The notes below the pieces were generated by a model, which was not told where the DNA came from, did no database searches, and saw only the letters and a list, made by a program, of their open reading frames with translations. DNA of 14,626 nt from assembly GCA_036501345.1 (NCBI GenBank), contig DASYAN010000200.1, positions 1 to 14,626 on the forward strand, in the 5' to 3' direction. This document shows, piece by piece, positions 6,273-13,115 of the stretch (positions are counted from its first letter, which is position 1; every line of letters starts with the position of its first letter). This stretch comes from DASYAN01 sp036501345 (lineage in GTDB: Bacteria; Chloroflexota; Ktedonobacteria; Ktedonobacterales; Ktedonobacteraceae). The translations under genes and the position numbers were made by a program.

Positions 6273-7709
6273 CTAGCTAGGTGCTGGTCCTGGAGGTGAA
6301 GGGGAAGAAGATGAATTAGATCCGACCATTGCATTTAAAAGGGTCCCTTGTGGATCATCTCCATCGATAGACCAGCAAAATGCGCCACCTAACCCCTTGC
6401 TCTTGGCATAGTTCATTTTGGCAGTGACCTCTTGTGGATCATCATAGCTCCACAATGTTGAGCCGTTGAAAACCCAGAAACCCTTTGTGATGCTATCACG
6501 ATGTGGTATATAGCCCTGGCTCTCCAATTTCTCAAGCACCTTATAATCATTTACACCTGGTGCATCTGGATATAAACCCGGTGCGGCTTGCGTACTACTC
6601 TGAAACAGACCATTATTAGTACTTGGGACACTTGTCCAACCATGTCCATAGAATGGTAAGCCCAGATTTATCTTATTTGCAGGCACACCAGCTTTAAGGT
6701 AGCCATTGATGGTATCATCGATGCAATAGGTCTTCTCAATCCCTGGCGATGGATCTTTTGGATTACAGTAGAGTGGAGCTTGTATATCTGTATGAGTATC
6801 CCAGCTACCATGATAGTCAAAGGTCATCAGGTTGATCCAATCTACGTATGGACTAATCTTGCTTAATTGAATCTTTGAGTATTTGTCTTGACCTGCTGGA
6901 GCTGCGATGGTGAGAAGATGGTTATTTCCTAATTGTTTGCGGAATTCAGCAAGCATGGCTGTATAATTCTGGGTATCGTTTGGACTGTCAACATATCCCC
7001 CTTTGCTCTGCCCATCAGTACGCGCAAAAGCAGGATATTCCCAGTCAATATCAATGCCATCAAAGATACCAGCTGCTGCACCGGGAGCTAGCCCTGGCAT
7101 ATTTCCGTTGATGAACATATCGACACAGGATTTCACAAAACTCTGAAGATTGGTAGGTTGAGTTGCAGTGGAAAACTGGCCAGATAATGTCCAGCCACCA
7201 ATAGTCATCAATATCTTCAAGTTTGGATACTTGGCTTTAAGCTCTTTTAACTGATTGAAATTGCCTGCCAATGCATTGGCATCATTCCAGCTATCGGCTT
7301 GTCCACTTACTGAGTCAGTAGAAAAGTGTTTCTGGTAATCAGCCCATGCATCGAAACTCATACATTTCGAGTCTGAGGAAATTCCGGCGAAAGCATAATT
7401 GATGGCGGTTAGTTTGCTTGCTACCCCACTGGTATCCAGGTCTTTAACGTTGTAGTTACGTACATAAATGCCCCATTGGGTGAAATAGGCCACATTGCGT
7501 TGTGGACCAGCCTGTAAGTGAACTATTTTCGGAGGAATGCGAGGAGGAATGCGAGGAGGAATGCGAGGAGGAGTGCGAATTGGTGGTGGTAGTGTAGGGG
7601 TAGGGTCTACATTACTAATCCTGGTGTTGCTACCAGCCGTCAACAAAATCGCAATAAGCAGCAAAACAATCCCATTACTTATGACTTTGCCCATCTGTTT
7701 TACCTTCAT
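6273..7709 (-). CDS. Secreted GH18 chitinase
   Basis: Glycoside hydrolase family 18 enzymes cleave beta-1,4-GlcNAc linkages in chitin with retention. The 478 residues carry a signal peptide (basic MKVKQMGK, hydrophobic 9-25; LLTAGS is close to a lipobox but has Ser where Cys is needed). A Pro-rich linker with IPPR repeats (about 36-61) and one TIM barrel (about 71-460) follow. Barrel signatures are YFTQWGIY (75-82), LTAINYAFAG (100-109), ILMTIGGW (166-173), the catalytic DGIDIDWEYP (217-226, acid Glu224 with Asp220 and Asp222), MTFDYHG (295-301) and W446 in FCWSIDGDD. The C-terminus is a Ser/Pro tail (463-478) like a linker to a binding domain, but nothing follows. GGAGGAA just before the ATG supports the start. 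It is presumably used to degrade fungal or arthropod chitin outside the cell. Confidence 0.95.
   Translation of the reverse strand: MKVKQMGKVISNGIVLLLIAILLTAGSNTRISNVDPTPTLPPPIRTPPRIPPRIPPRIPPKIVHLQAGPQRNVAYFTQWGIYVRNYNVKDLDTSGVASKLTAINYAFAGISSDSKCMSFDAWADYQKHFSTDSVSGQADSWNDANALAGNFNQLKELKAKYPNLKILMTIGGWTLSGQFSTATQPTNLQSFVKSCVDMFINGNMPGLAPGAAAGIFDGIDIDWEYPAFARTDGQSKGGYVDSPNDTQNYTAMLAEFRKQLGNNHLLTIAAPAGQDKYSKIQLSKISPYVDWINLMTFDYHGSWDTHTDIQAPLYCNPKDPSPGIEKTYCIDDTINGYLKAGVPANKINLGLPFYGHGWTSVPSTNNGLFQSSTQAAPGLYPDAPGVNDYKVLEKLESQGYIPHRDSITKGFWVFNGSTLWSYDDPQEVTAKMNYAKSKGLGGAFCWSIDGDDPQGTLLNAMVGSNSSSSPSPPGPAPS
7531..7578. repeat. Four 12-base repeats coding the IPPR linker
   Basis: GGAGGAATGCGA occurs three times perfectly in tandem (7531, 7543, 7555) and a fourth time with one change (7567). 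Read on the minus strand it gives the R-I-P-P repeats of the chitinase linker. The 12-base period keeps frame, so copy number can change without breaking the gene. Confidence 0.9.
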
Positions 7710-8193
7710 CAGTTCCTCCTCAGGTATGCCTTGTCCTCATAATTTCCCCCTTATAGTGGTTGGCGGAACTATTAAGCCACTAAACCAATGATATCTATAC
7801 AGGTTCAATCTTTTCAAAGACTGCTATAAGTATAGCCGGGAAAAAGGGATTTTCCAATGACAGACTTCTGACAACTCTGTGACACATCGATAGACCCATA
7901 CCCAATTTTTTGTGGAGGAGAGGTTCATTTCTTACAACAGTCTTTAGAAAGATTGAACCCACATACATGGCGTTGGTTTCCTTGCTAGGATTATTCAACA
8001 CTTCCGCCAATGGCTCTAGGCATCGTTCACCTTAGGCAGTTTAAACTTACAGTTTTCATTCGGTAGATTGAGCAATCAACATCACATGCGAATGGCAGTC
8101 TGACAACTCAGGATGTTATTAACATCTTTCGCAGTGGTGGTGAACGGCTAAGTTCTTTTGAACCCCTACTTGCAGATTACCATATTAGAGCCG

Positions 8194-8247
8194 TTTTTTT
8201 CTAGAGACAAAAGGGACAACTTGAGGAGACAAAAGGGACAACTTGAG
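8194..8247. repeat. Two-copy 22-base tandem array, IS21-end-like
   Basis: A T7 run and CTA lead into two perfect copies of a 22-base unit beginning GAGACAAAAGGGACAACTTG (8204-8225 and 8226-8247). The edge TTTTTCTAG(A/G)GACAAA and the core GRGGACA or AGGGACA followed by CTTGAG are shared with the array at 4555-4623, in the same orientation. This suits multiple terminal repeats of an IS21-type element. Neither a transposase nor an oppositely oriented partner end was found in the window. Confidence 0.6.
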
Positions 8248-8330
8248 AAAGTTTTCGTCAAGTAAGATTCCAGGGGGAATTTCCCAAAGTCCCAAAAAGG
8301 GCTAGACTATGGTAGAGTTTTTCTCTCCTA

Positions 8331-8339
8331 TGCTATACT
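8331..8339 (+). promoter_or_regulatory. Extended -10 element ahead of the small membrane-protein gene
   Basis: TGCTATACT has the TGn extension and five of six matches to TATAAT (8334-8339). No convincing -35 is seen. It lies 92 bases upstream of the ATG at 8431, so its assignment to that gene is tentative. Confidence 0.35.
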
Positions 8340-8430
8340 TGGGTACGAAATTCAATACACAAGCTAGTTTTGGTACTCCAAAACTACCACAGCATATTCA
8401 ACGAAATGGCTCTAAGGACAAGGACATTTT

Positions 8431-8661
8431 ATGGATAAAAATAAGGGCTATGATGCACTGCTACTTATTCTCGCGCTTCCTTGTATTACGTTCGTTCTAG
8501 CCATTACCTTGCTAGGAATTGCAAAGCCGATTATGGAAGGATTGGGCAGTTTAATTTATCATCCAGACCATCACATTACATTTCCTCTTGTACCGCACTT
8601 ACCAATATCCCACCAAACTTCTAGCCTCATTAGCAAAAATGTGTTAGCATTGACTCGCTAG
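8431..8661 (+). CDS. Possible small single-helix membrane protein
   Basis: Seventy-six codons with a short charged start (MDKNKGYD), one strong hydrophobic helix (about residues 9-32), an amphipathic stretch and a His/Pro-rich outer part (44-61). AAGGA lies six bases before the ATG, and an extended -10 element is found about 90 bases upstream. No family is recognised. The hydrophobic helix placed just after the start and the ribosome site favour a real gene, but its shortness and surroundings, which are poor in genes and rich in repeats, leave doubt. It ends 77 bases before lgt in the same direction. Confidence 0.45.
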   Translation: MDKNKGYDALLLILALPCITFVLAITLLGIAKPIMEGLGSLIYHPDHHITFPLVPHLPISHQTSSLISKNVLALTR

Positions 8662-8667
8662 TACCTC

Positions 8668-8696
8668 TTGCGTATCTCTTTGACCAGTACTATCAT
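8668..8696 (+). promoter_or_regulatory. Weak candidate promoter of lgt
   Basis: TATCAT (8691-8696, five of six matches) lies 17 bases after TTGCGT (8668-8673, first three bases matching). A start near 8703 would give a leader of about 36 bases. Another pair, TTGACT (8650-8655) with TATCTC (8673-8678), is also possible. Neither is strong. Confidence 0.28.
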
Positions 8697-8738
8697 ACAG
8701 GGAGGGCGATCAGCAAATCTTTAAAACGGGAGTTATCC

Positions 8739-10343
8739 ATGCTACATTTGGCTGTTGCAGATCTTATCAATTGGGGCTGGCTGCGCATCGGTCCGCCCTA
8801 CATTTACATTAATATTAACCCTGTCATTTTCCAAATGGGGCCGCTGGCAGTGCGCTGGTATGGTTTAATGTATGTTGTAGGTATTCTCGCCGGATTGCAA
8901 GTCACGGCAGGGTACATCGCACGCAAGGGCATCAGCCAAGAGGCTCTTTACCGCACACTCTGGTGGTGTATCGCTGCAGGGCTACTTGGTGGAAGACTCT
9001 ACTTCGTGATTCAGCAGCACGACCTTGTTAAGGACTACCTCCAGCAGCCCTGGCGTATTCTGGCTACGTGGGAAGGTGGCATGGCCTTCTATGGGGCAAT
9101 TTTCCTCGTCATTCCGACGCTCTACTGGCGTGCCCGCCTCGAGCACATTAACCCACTTGTGTTTATCGATGCCGGAGTCCTATTTGCTACAGTGGGCCAG
9201 ATCTTTGGGCGTATTGGGAATCTTATCAATGGTGATATTATTGGCTATACGAGTACACTGCCTTGGTCTACTGTCTACGTCAACCTCAACAGTTGGGCCT
9301 GCAGTCCTTATGTGCAACTCCCAACCTGTGATACACCTGTACAGCCTGCTGCTGGCTATGAGCTACTGAGCAATCTTGTCTTGCTTGTTGTTATGTTCTA
9401 CTTGGCACGGCGTCTGGTACGTCCAGGCACTCTCATGCTCGTCTATCTGTTTAGCTATAGTATTGTACAATTTTTACTCTTCTTCGTCCGTGACAATGCT
9501 ATTGAGACTCCCTTCGGCCTTAACTGGGGCCTGAAGCAAGCACAATGGACTTCACTGGTCCTTTTCATTGTTCTGTTACCGATCACCTACTGGATAATAC
9601 GTACTTCGAAACCTATACCAGCAGGAGAAATAGCTGCTACCTATGGCATTCCCCAACCTTTCAAAAAGAAGTACCAGCAGACAAGTATTGTAGGTAACGA
9701 AGCGATAGCAGGTAAAGACGAAGAGACTCTCCATTTGGGACAAGACCCTCTCATTGGCTCGGAAGATACCGAAATTCTTCTCCAACCCGATCCTGATACG
9801 GTTGTTGACGACGCGGACAATACTCAAGTCATTGTCCAACCTGATTCTGATCTCATTGCTGAGCCTGACCTGATTACTGTGTCGGACAGCCTTGAAGCCG
9901 ATGTTGATACAATTGCCCAGTCTGAAACTACCGAGGTTGTTCACAATCCCGATCCGCTGACGAGTGCCGAGTCTGAGCTTGACGATCAGTCTGAGTCTGA
10001 TGAGGCTGAGCCTGAACTTGATGAGACTGAGCTTGATGATGAGTCTGAGCCTGAACTTGATGAGTCTGAGCTTGACGATGATGCTGAGTCTGATGAGTCT
10101 GAGCCTGAACTTGATGAGTCTGAGCTTGACGATGATGCTGAGTCTGATGAGTCTGAGTCTGAGCTTGATGAGTCTGAGCTTGACGATGATGCTGAGTCTG
10201 AGTCTGAGTCTGAGTCTGAGCTTGATGAGTCTGAGCTTGACGATGATGCTGAGTCTGAGTCTGAGCTTGACGATGATGCTGAGTCTGATGAGGCTGAGCT
10301 TGATGATCAATCTGAGTCTGATGATGAGTCTGATCCGGATTAG
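8739..10343 (+). CDS. lgt: Phosphatidylglycerol-prolipoprotein diacylglyceryl transferase with long acidic tail
   Basis: Lgt moves diacylglycerol from phosphatidylglycerol to the lipobox Cys of prolipoproteins, the first step of lipoprotein maturation. Residues about 25-290 form the multi-helix membrane enzyme: VRWYGLMYVVG (38-48, the conserved Tyr at 41), GGRLYFV (84-90), WEGGMAFYGA (111-120), the signature GRIGNLINGD (157-166; Arg158 corresponds to the essential Arg of E. coli) and FFVRDN (248-253; Arg251 to the second essential Arg). The usual His of GGxSFHG is Tyr118, and the usual Glu of NGE is Asp166. The family is normally about 260-300 residues; here 534. Residues 291-410 are hydrophilic, and 411-534 are almost only Asp, Glu, Ser and Leu with four DESELDDDAES repeats (441, 459, 477, 496). 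GGGAG six bases before the ATG supports the start. Confidence 0.95.
   Translation: MLHLAVADLINWGWLRIGPPYIYININPVIFQMGPLAVRWYGLMYVVGILAGLQVTAGYIARKGISQEALYRTLWWCIAAGLLGGRLYFVIQQHDLVKDYLQQPWRILATWEGGMAFYGAIFLVIPTLYWRARLEHINPLVFIDAGVLFATVGQIFGRIGNLINGDIIGYTSTLPWSTVYVNLNSWACSPYVQLPTCDTPVQPAAGYELLSNLVLLVVMFYLARRLVRPGTLMLVYLFSYSIVQFLLFFVRDNAIETPFGLNWGLKQAQWTSLVLFIVLLPITYWIIRTSKPIPAGEIAATYGIPQPFKKKYQQTSIVGNEAIAGKDEETLHLGQDPLIGSEDTEILLQPDPDTVVDDADNTQVIVQPDSDLIAEPDLITVSDSLEADVDTIAQSETTEVVHNPDPLTSAESELDDQSESDEAEPELDETELDDESEPELDESELDDDAESDESEPELDESELDDDAESDESESELDESELDDDAESESESESELDESELDDDAESESELDDDAESDEAELDDQSESDDESDPD
9969..10340. repeat. Nested GAGTCT-type repeats coding the acidic Lgt tail
   Basis: The DNA is built from GAG/GAT-TCT/GCT/CTT codons in nested repeats. 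The core coding for DESELDDDAES recurs at 18, 18 and 19 codons (from base 10059). Runs of GAGTCT add a hexanucleotide layer. Stops are rare in five frames as a by-product, which creates long spurious frames on both strands. Length variation between strains is likely. Confidence 0.9.
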
Positions 10344-10368
10344 GAGGTTTCTGGGTGGTGAGCGTGTT

Positions 10369-10610
10369 GCCCCACCCTACCCCACAGACGCGATAAATCG
10401 GGTCTCTACACTCGGGCAATGAATTGCCACAGGAAACTGATAAATCAGTTTTTGCACGATGAACGGTGTATGTTCTTTCTATGCAATAAAATAATTGACC
10501 GAAAACAATAAAAACAACAATCATTATTACTCTGCTCTTATTACATAATATATGGCAATTCATTGCCCGTGGGGTAGAGATCCAATCTATCGCGTCCGTT
10601 GGGGCGGGGG
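10369..10610. mobile_element. MITE-like inverted-repeat element or paired extragenic palindromes
   Basis: Bases 10387-10429 and the reverse complement of 10553-10596 match at about 38 of 44 positions, including GACGCGATA, TCTCTAC and an identical 16-base CGGGCAATGAATTGCC. G/C-rich flanks (10369-10386 and 10597-10610) extend the similarity. Each arm is itself palindromic: GGCAAT-GA-ATTGCC on the left, its mirror on the right, and GACGCGAT-AA-ATCGGGTC on the left. The A/T-rich centre of about 123 bases codes for nothing. It sits exactly between two convergent genes. It may be a non-autonomous transposable unit or a bidirectional transcription end. Confidence 0.72.
10434..10453 (+). terminator. 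Small intrinsic-terminator-like hairpin after lgt
   Basis: AAACTGAT (10434-10441) pairs with ATCAGTTT (10444-10451) over a two-base loop (or seven pairs over four bases), ending in a T5 run (10449-10453). The stem is A/T-rich, so termination may be inefficient. It lies inside the inverted-repeat element, 91 bases after the lgt stop. Confidence 0.42.
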
Positions 10611-10635
10611 CTCGCTTTTGCCAAGGTGTAGCCTG

Positions 10636-12171
10636 TTATTGTCCAGGCGGCTGTGCTGGCTTAGGCGTCGATTTGCTAGCAGGCACTGTTGGCGTCGCAT
10701 GCGGATTATCTAGTTTGCTCTTTTCATCGGCAATCTTGCGTTGCAAAGCACTCAGGTAAGCTTGAGCACCATCTAGGTCGGTTTGGGTAATCGCATCTAG
10801 TTGTTTCGGCAGCTTCGAGACCTGATCAACCCATGACTCAAGTACATGCTGGATTGCCGCTAATGTAGCATTATCCTGGTAAATCCCAGCTAGCCAGCCA
10901 CGACCAGTTTTTAATGCACTAAGCATGGCACTGAGGAAATCCTTGGTCAGTTGAGATCCAAATTGTACGATGGGCGAGATAAAAACGTCATAGGACACAC
11001 GCGTTAATTTTGCCGCATCAATTGCACCTTGTAGCGTAAAACCTTCCAGAACATCTAGTGCTGAAACTAACTCTTTACGGACCGAGTCCCCTCCCTGTGC
11101 AACTCCTCGATTGAATGCATCCTGAATGTCATGCGAGATATGGTCTCCTTGCGGCACTGTCTTGGGCGCTAACTCGGAGCTTGCAACTATACTACCAAGT
11201 GCCAGGATACCTGCACCTATACCGACCCCTACTAGTAATCCTCTACGCGATGTCTTACGCTTTTCTACGACGCGCAGACCAGGAGGCAATTCTTCACCTT
11301 CCTCATATATATAGTTGGGATCATAGTCATCATAAGGTGGCAGATCTCGCTCAGGAAGACGTACGCTCCGTTTAGATACTCGAGGAGGTAAGGGGAGGTT
11401 TCGTTGGCGATGATGCATAGGAGCTCTCTCAGCATAATCTTCGACATATTTCCTATAGAAAGGTTCCCTTGTGTTGAGTGCAGCTAGATCGGGATCTTCA
11501 TCTGTAGCCTCATACATTTCTTCAGCATCATGCCTTAAATTGCGTGTCACCGGAACGTGAGACTCACCTAGATGACCGGAACGAGAGGGAGAATGAGTAC
11601 CAAACTGCCCCGATGGGTCTCTTCCCGTTTGTTCATCATATGGAAGATTTTGCATAGTGTGGCGTATTCGTCTCGTCGTTTTCGGATGCCCAGCCGAATG
11701 ATGATTAAACCGCTTCGCTGGAACTCTTCCATCCTGTTCATCATATGAAAGGTCCTGCATAGTATGACGTATCCGTCTCGTCGTTTTCGGATGCCCAGCA
11801 GGATGATGATTAGGTCGCTTCGTTGAGCCTTCTCCCGCTTGCTCATCATACGGAAGACCCTGCGTAGTACGGCGTATTCGTCTCGTCGTTTTCGGACGTG
11901 CAGGAGAAATGGACGAAGGGGTATGCGGTACGTTTGTTTCTCGCTCACGATTCGTCACTGGCTCGGTATCTTCATTAGTAGAGCGTTTGCTGGCAATGAT
12001 ACTTTGGCGCAGGAATTGCCGCGTACGACGCGGATCAGGGCGCTGAACAAGTAGCGCATCAGGTTTGCTGGCAGTTGATCCACTTTGACTGCGTAGTGGA
12101 TCATAATCATATCCATACTCTCGTCCGGGACTTTTACGATAGGATCTTCGTTCCAAAGGGTCCTTTGACAT
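10636..12171 (-). CDS. Membrane-anchored repeat protein with mid-protein twin-arginine motif, function unknown
   Basis: I do not recognise a family. Of 511 residues, about 1-310 are hydrophilic and basic or Tyr-rich and probably disordered. Within them three tandem 35-residue repeats (93-127, 128-162, 163-197) each start PKTTRRIR and contain a YDEQ motif. An acidic/Pro/Tyr stretch (about 273-298) leads to KRKTSRRGLLVGVGIGAG, then one Gly-rich transmembrane helix (about 311-331). Residues 340-490 are helical with few Cys or Gly, followed by a Pro/Thr/Ser tail. With Arg/Lys before the helix, the repeats should face the cytoplasm and the helical domain the outside. S-R-R-x-L-L resembles a Tat signal but lies 300 residues inside. 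GAGGA five bases before the ATG supports the start. The gene converges on lgt and diverges from the hydrolase-ugd operon. Confidence 0.82.
   Translation of the reverse strand: MSKDPLERRSYRKSPGREYGYDYDPLRSQSGSTASKPDALLVQRPDPRRTRQFLRQSIIASKRSTNEDTEPVTNRERETNVPHTPSSISPARPKTTRRIRRTTQGLPYDEQAGEGSTKRPNHHPAGHPKTTRRIRHTMQDLSYDEQDGRVPAKRFNHHSAGHPKTTRRIRHTMQNLPYDEQTGRDPSGQFGTHSPSRSGHLGESHVPVTRNLRHDAEEMYEATDEDPDLAALNTREPFYRKYVEDYAERAPMHHRQRNLPLPPRVSKRSVRLPERDLPPYDDYDPNYIYEEGEELPPGLRVVEKRKTSRRGLLVGVGIGAGILALGSIVASSELAPKTVPQGDHISHDIQDAFNRGVAQGGDSVRKELVSALDVLEGFTLQGAIDAAKLTRVSYDVFISPIVQFGSQLTKDFLSAMLSALKTGRGWLAGIYQDNATLAAIQHVLESWVDQVSKLPKQLDAITQTDLDGAQAYLSALQRKIADEKSKLDNPHATPTVPASKSTPKPAQPPGQ
11581..11895 (-). 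repeat. Three 105-base in-frame tandem repeats
   Basis: Repeats of 105 bases encode 35 residues each; TCTCGTCGTTTTCGG recurs at 11671, 11776 and 11881, exactly 105 bases apart. The two downstream units are nearest to each other at their starts (PKTTRRIRHTMQ), while the first and second share the NHH.AGH end. The exact period keeps the frame and points to duplication within the gene. Confidence 0.92.
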
Positions 12172-12385
12172 GCTTTCCTCAATTCCTCCTGCCTTGCAGC
12201 AAACTTGTAGGGGAGCATATGCGCATCAGCATTCGCTGTGCCATCGAGATACACGATAATGAAGTACAGTATACCTTTGCCTATTTTACACTACTTCTTA
12301 CTTTTCCGTCTACGTTATGATTAACAAAGAGAGTTGTAGGCGAAACTTTGACAGCTACCAAATATTGAGTAGCCATCTGCAATAC

Positions 12386-12407
12386 AAGCTATGCTATAAT
12401 AGCTTGC
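12386..12407 (+). promoter_or_regulatory. Extended -10 promoter inside an inverted repeat (putative operator)
   Basis: TGCTATAAT is a perfect extended -10 (TATAAT 12396-12401, TG at 12393-12394). It is enclosed by CAAGCTA (12386-12392) and TAGCTTG (12401-12407), a perfect 7-base inverted repeat with an eight-base centre. No clear -35 is present. A start near 12408 would leave a leader of about 38 bases. A dimeric repressor binding this dyad would block the promoter; that role is inference. Confidence 0.55.
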
Positions 12408-12445
12408 AATAAAACCTTGCTAAGGACTTCGGAGGATCAGGGGCC

Positions 12446-13111
12446 ATGACAGAAAACAAACAAGACCAAATCACGATGCCAATCGTCGCCTGTGTGACTG
12501 TGGGAGTATTTGAAGAGAACTGTTACTTGTATGCCTGTCCCAAGACACGAGAAGCGGTAATTATCGACCCCGGCGACGAGCCAGAACGTATTCTGGAGAC
12601 GATCCAGGAGCACAAGCTCATACCTAAATATATTATTAATACTCATGGGCACATTGACCATATTTGCGCTATTGATGAGGTCAGCGAGGTCTATCCCGTT
12701 CCGCTTGCGATCCATCCCGCCGACCTTCCTATGTATACCGACGAGCACCAAGCTCAGATATACGGGCGTTCGGCACCACTTGTCAAAAGGAAACCAGATA
12801 TTCTTTTGAAAGAGGGCGACCGCATTACTTTTGGTACTCTGACATTAGAGATCCTACATACGCCCGGTCATTCACTTGGAAGTATCTGTCTGGTCAGCCA
12901 GCCTCATTGCGTCTTCAGTGGAGATACACTCTTCCAACGCGGTATCGGACGAACCGACTTCCCTGGAGGAAACTATGCACAGATTGAGCAGTCAATCCGC
13001 AATAAATTGTATACGCTAGAAGACGATCTGGTCGTCTTTCCGGGTCATGGCCAACCAACCACTATTGCCGAAGAAAAGCATGAAAATCCATTTGTAGCTG
13101 CAGAGGAGTAA
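12446..13111 (+). CDS. Metallo-beta-lactamase-fold hydrolase, glyoxalase II/YcbL-like
   Basis: The 221 residues show the full metal-binding set of the superfamily: THGHIDH (66-72, with His67, His69, Asp71 and His72), His142 in TPGHSLG, Asp160 in SGDTLF and His201 in FPGHG. GRTDFPGGN (169-176) and the closing KHENPF (211-216) are typical of small hydroxyacylglutathione-hydrolase-like proteins of the YcbL type, which lack the longer C-terminal substrate domain of classic glyoxalase II. A thioester or similar small substrate in the cytoplasm is likely; the precise substrate cannot be read from the sequence. GGAGGA (12431-12436) is nine bases before the ATG. The stop is four bases ahead of the ugd start and its last codons carry the ugd ribosome site, so the two are translationally coupled. 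Confidence 0.92.
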   Translation: MTENKQDQITMPIVACVTVGVFEENCYLYACPKTREAVIIDPGDEPERILETIQEHKLIPKYIINTHGHIDHICAIDEVSEVYPVPLAIHPADLPMYTDEHQAQIYGRSAPLVKRKPDILLKEGDRITFGTLTLEILHTPGHSLGSICLVSQPHCVFSGDTLFQRGIGRTDFPGGNYAQIEQSIRNKLYTLEDDLVVFPGHGQPTTIAEEKHENPFVAAEE

Positions 13112-13115
13112 TATT

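Larger units (their letters stand above)
7710..8430. other. 720-base stretch without a convincing gene
   Basis: It holds the chitinase ribosome site (7713-7719), a weak inverted repeat TAGTGG/CCACTA (7754-7782), a 15-base dyad GATGTTATTAACATC (8112-8126), the two-copy 22-base repeat array (8194-8247) and an extended -10 element (8331-8339). A 71-codon minus-strand frame at 7795-8010 has no recognisable ribosome site or confident family and is not called. Confidence 0.6.

Noticed and set aside
6273..7709. Chitinase as a lipoprotein
   Set aside because: The region LLTAGS resembles a lipobox, but the essential Cys is Ser, so an ordinary signal peptide is likelier.
7795..8010. Minus-strand 71-codon frame with LGMGLSMCHRVVRSL, faintly like a histidine-kinase ATP-binding box
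   Set aside because: Only about 15 residues resemble the motif, no other kinase motifs surround it, and there is no ribosome site; chance or an unrecognisable relic.
4555..8247. Tandem arrays as CRISPR repeats
   Set aside because: Two or three directly abutting 21-22-base units without unique spacers, and no cas genes.
4555..8247. The two arrays as left and right ends of one intact IS21-type element
   Set aside because: They point the same way rather than being inverted, and no transposase or helper ATPase gene lies between them.
8309..8500. 63-codon plus-strand frame upstream of the small membrane-protein gene
   Set aside because: No ribosome site; it overlaps the better-supported frame at 8431, and its start falls before the -10 element at 8331.
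9964..10422. Plus-strand frame rich in Leu, Ser and Met overlapping the lgt tail
   Set aside because: A second-frame shadow of the same repeats, running past the lgt stop with no ribosome site or family.
9928..10563. Long minus-strand frame rich in His, Gln and Thr
   Set aside because: It is the antisense of the Lgt acidic repeat; the repeat lacks stops in most frames, so the frame is a by-product of low complexity.
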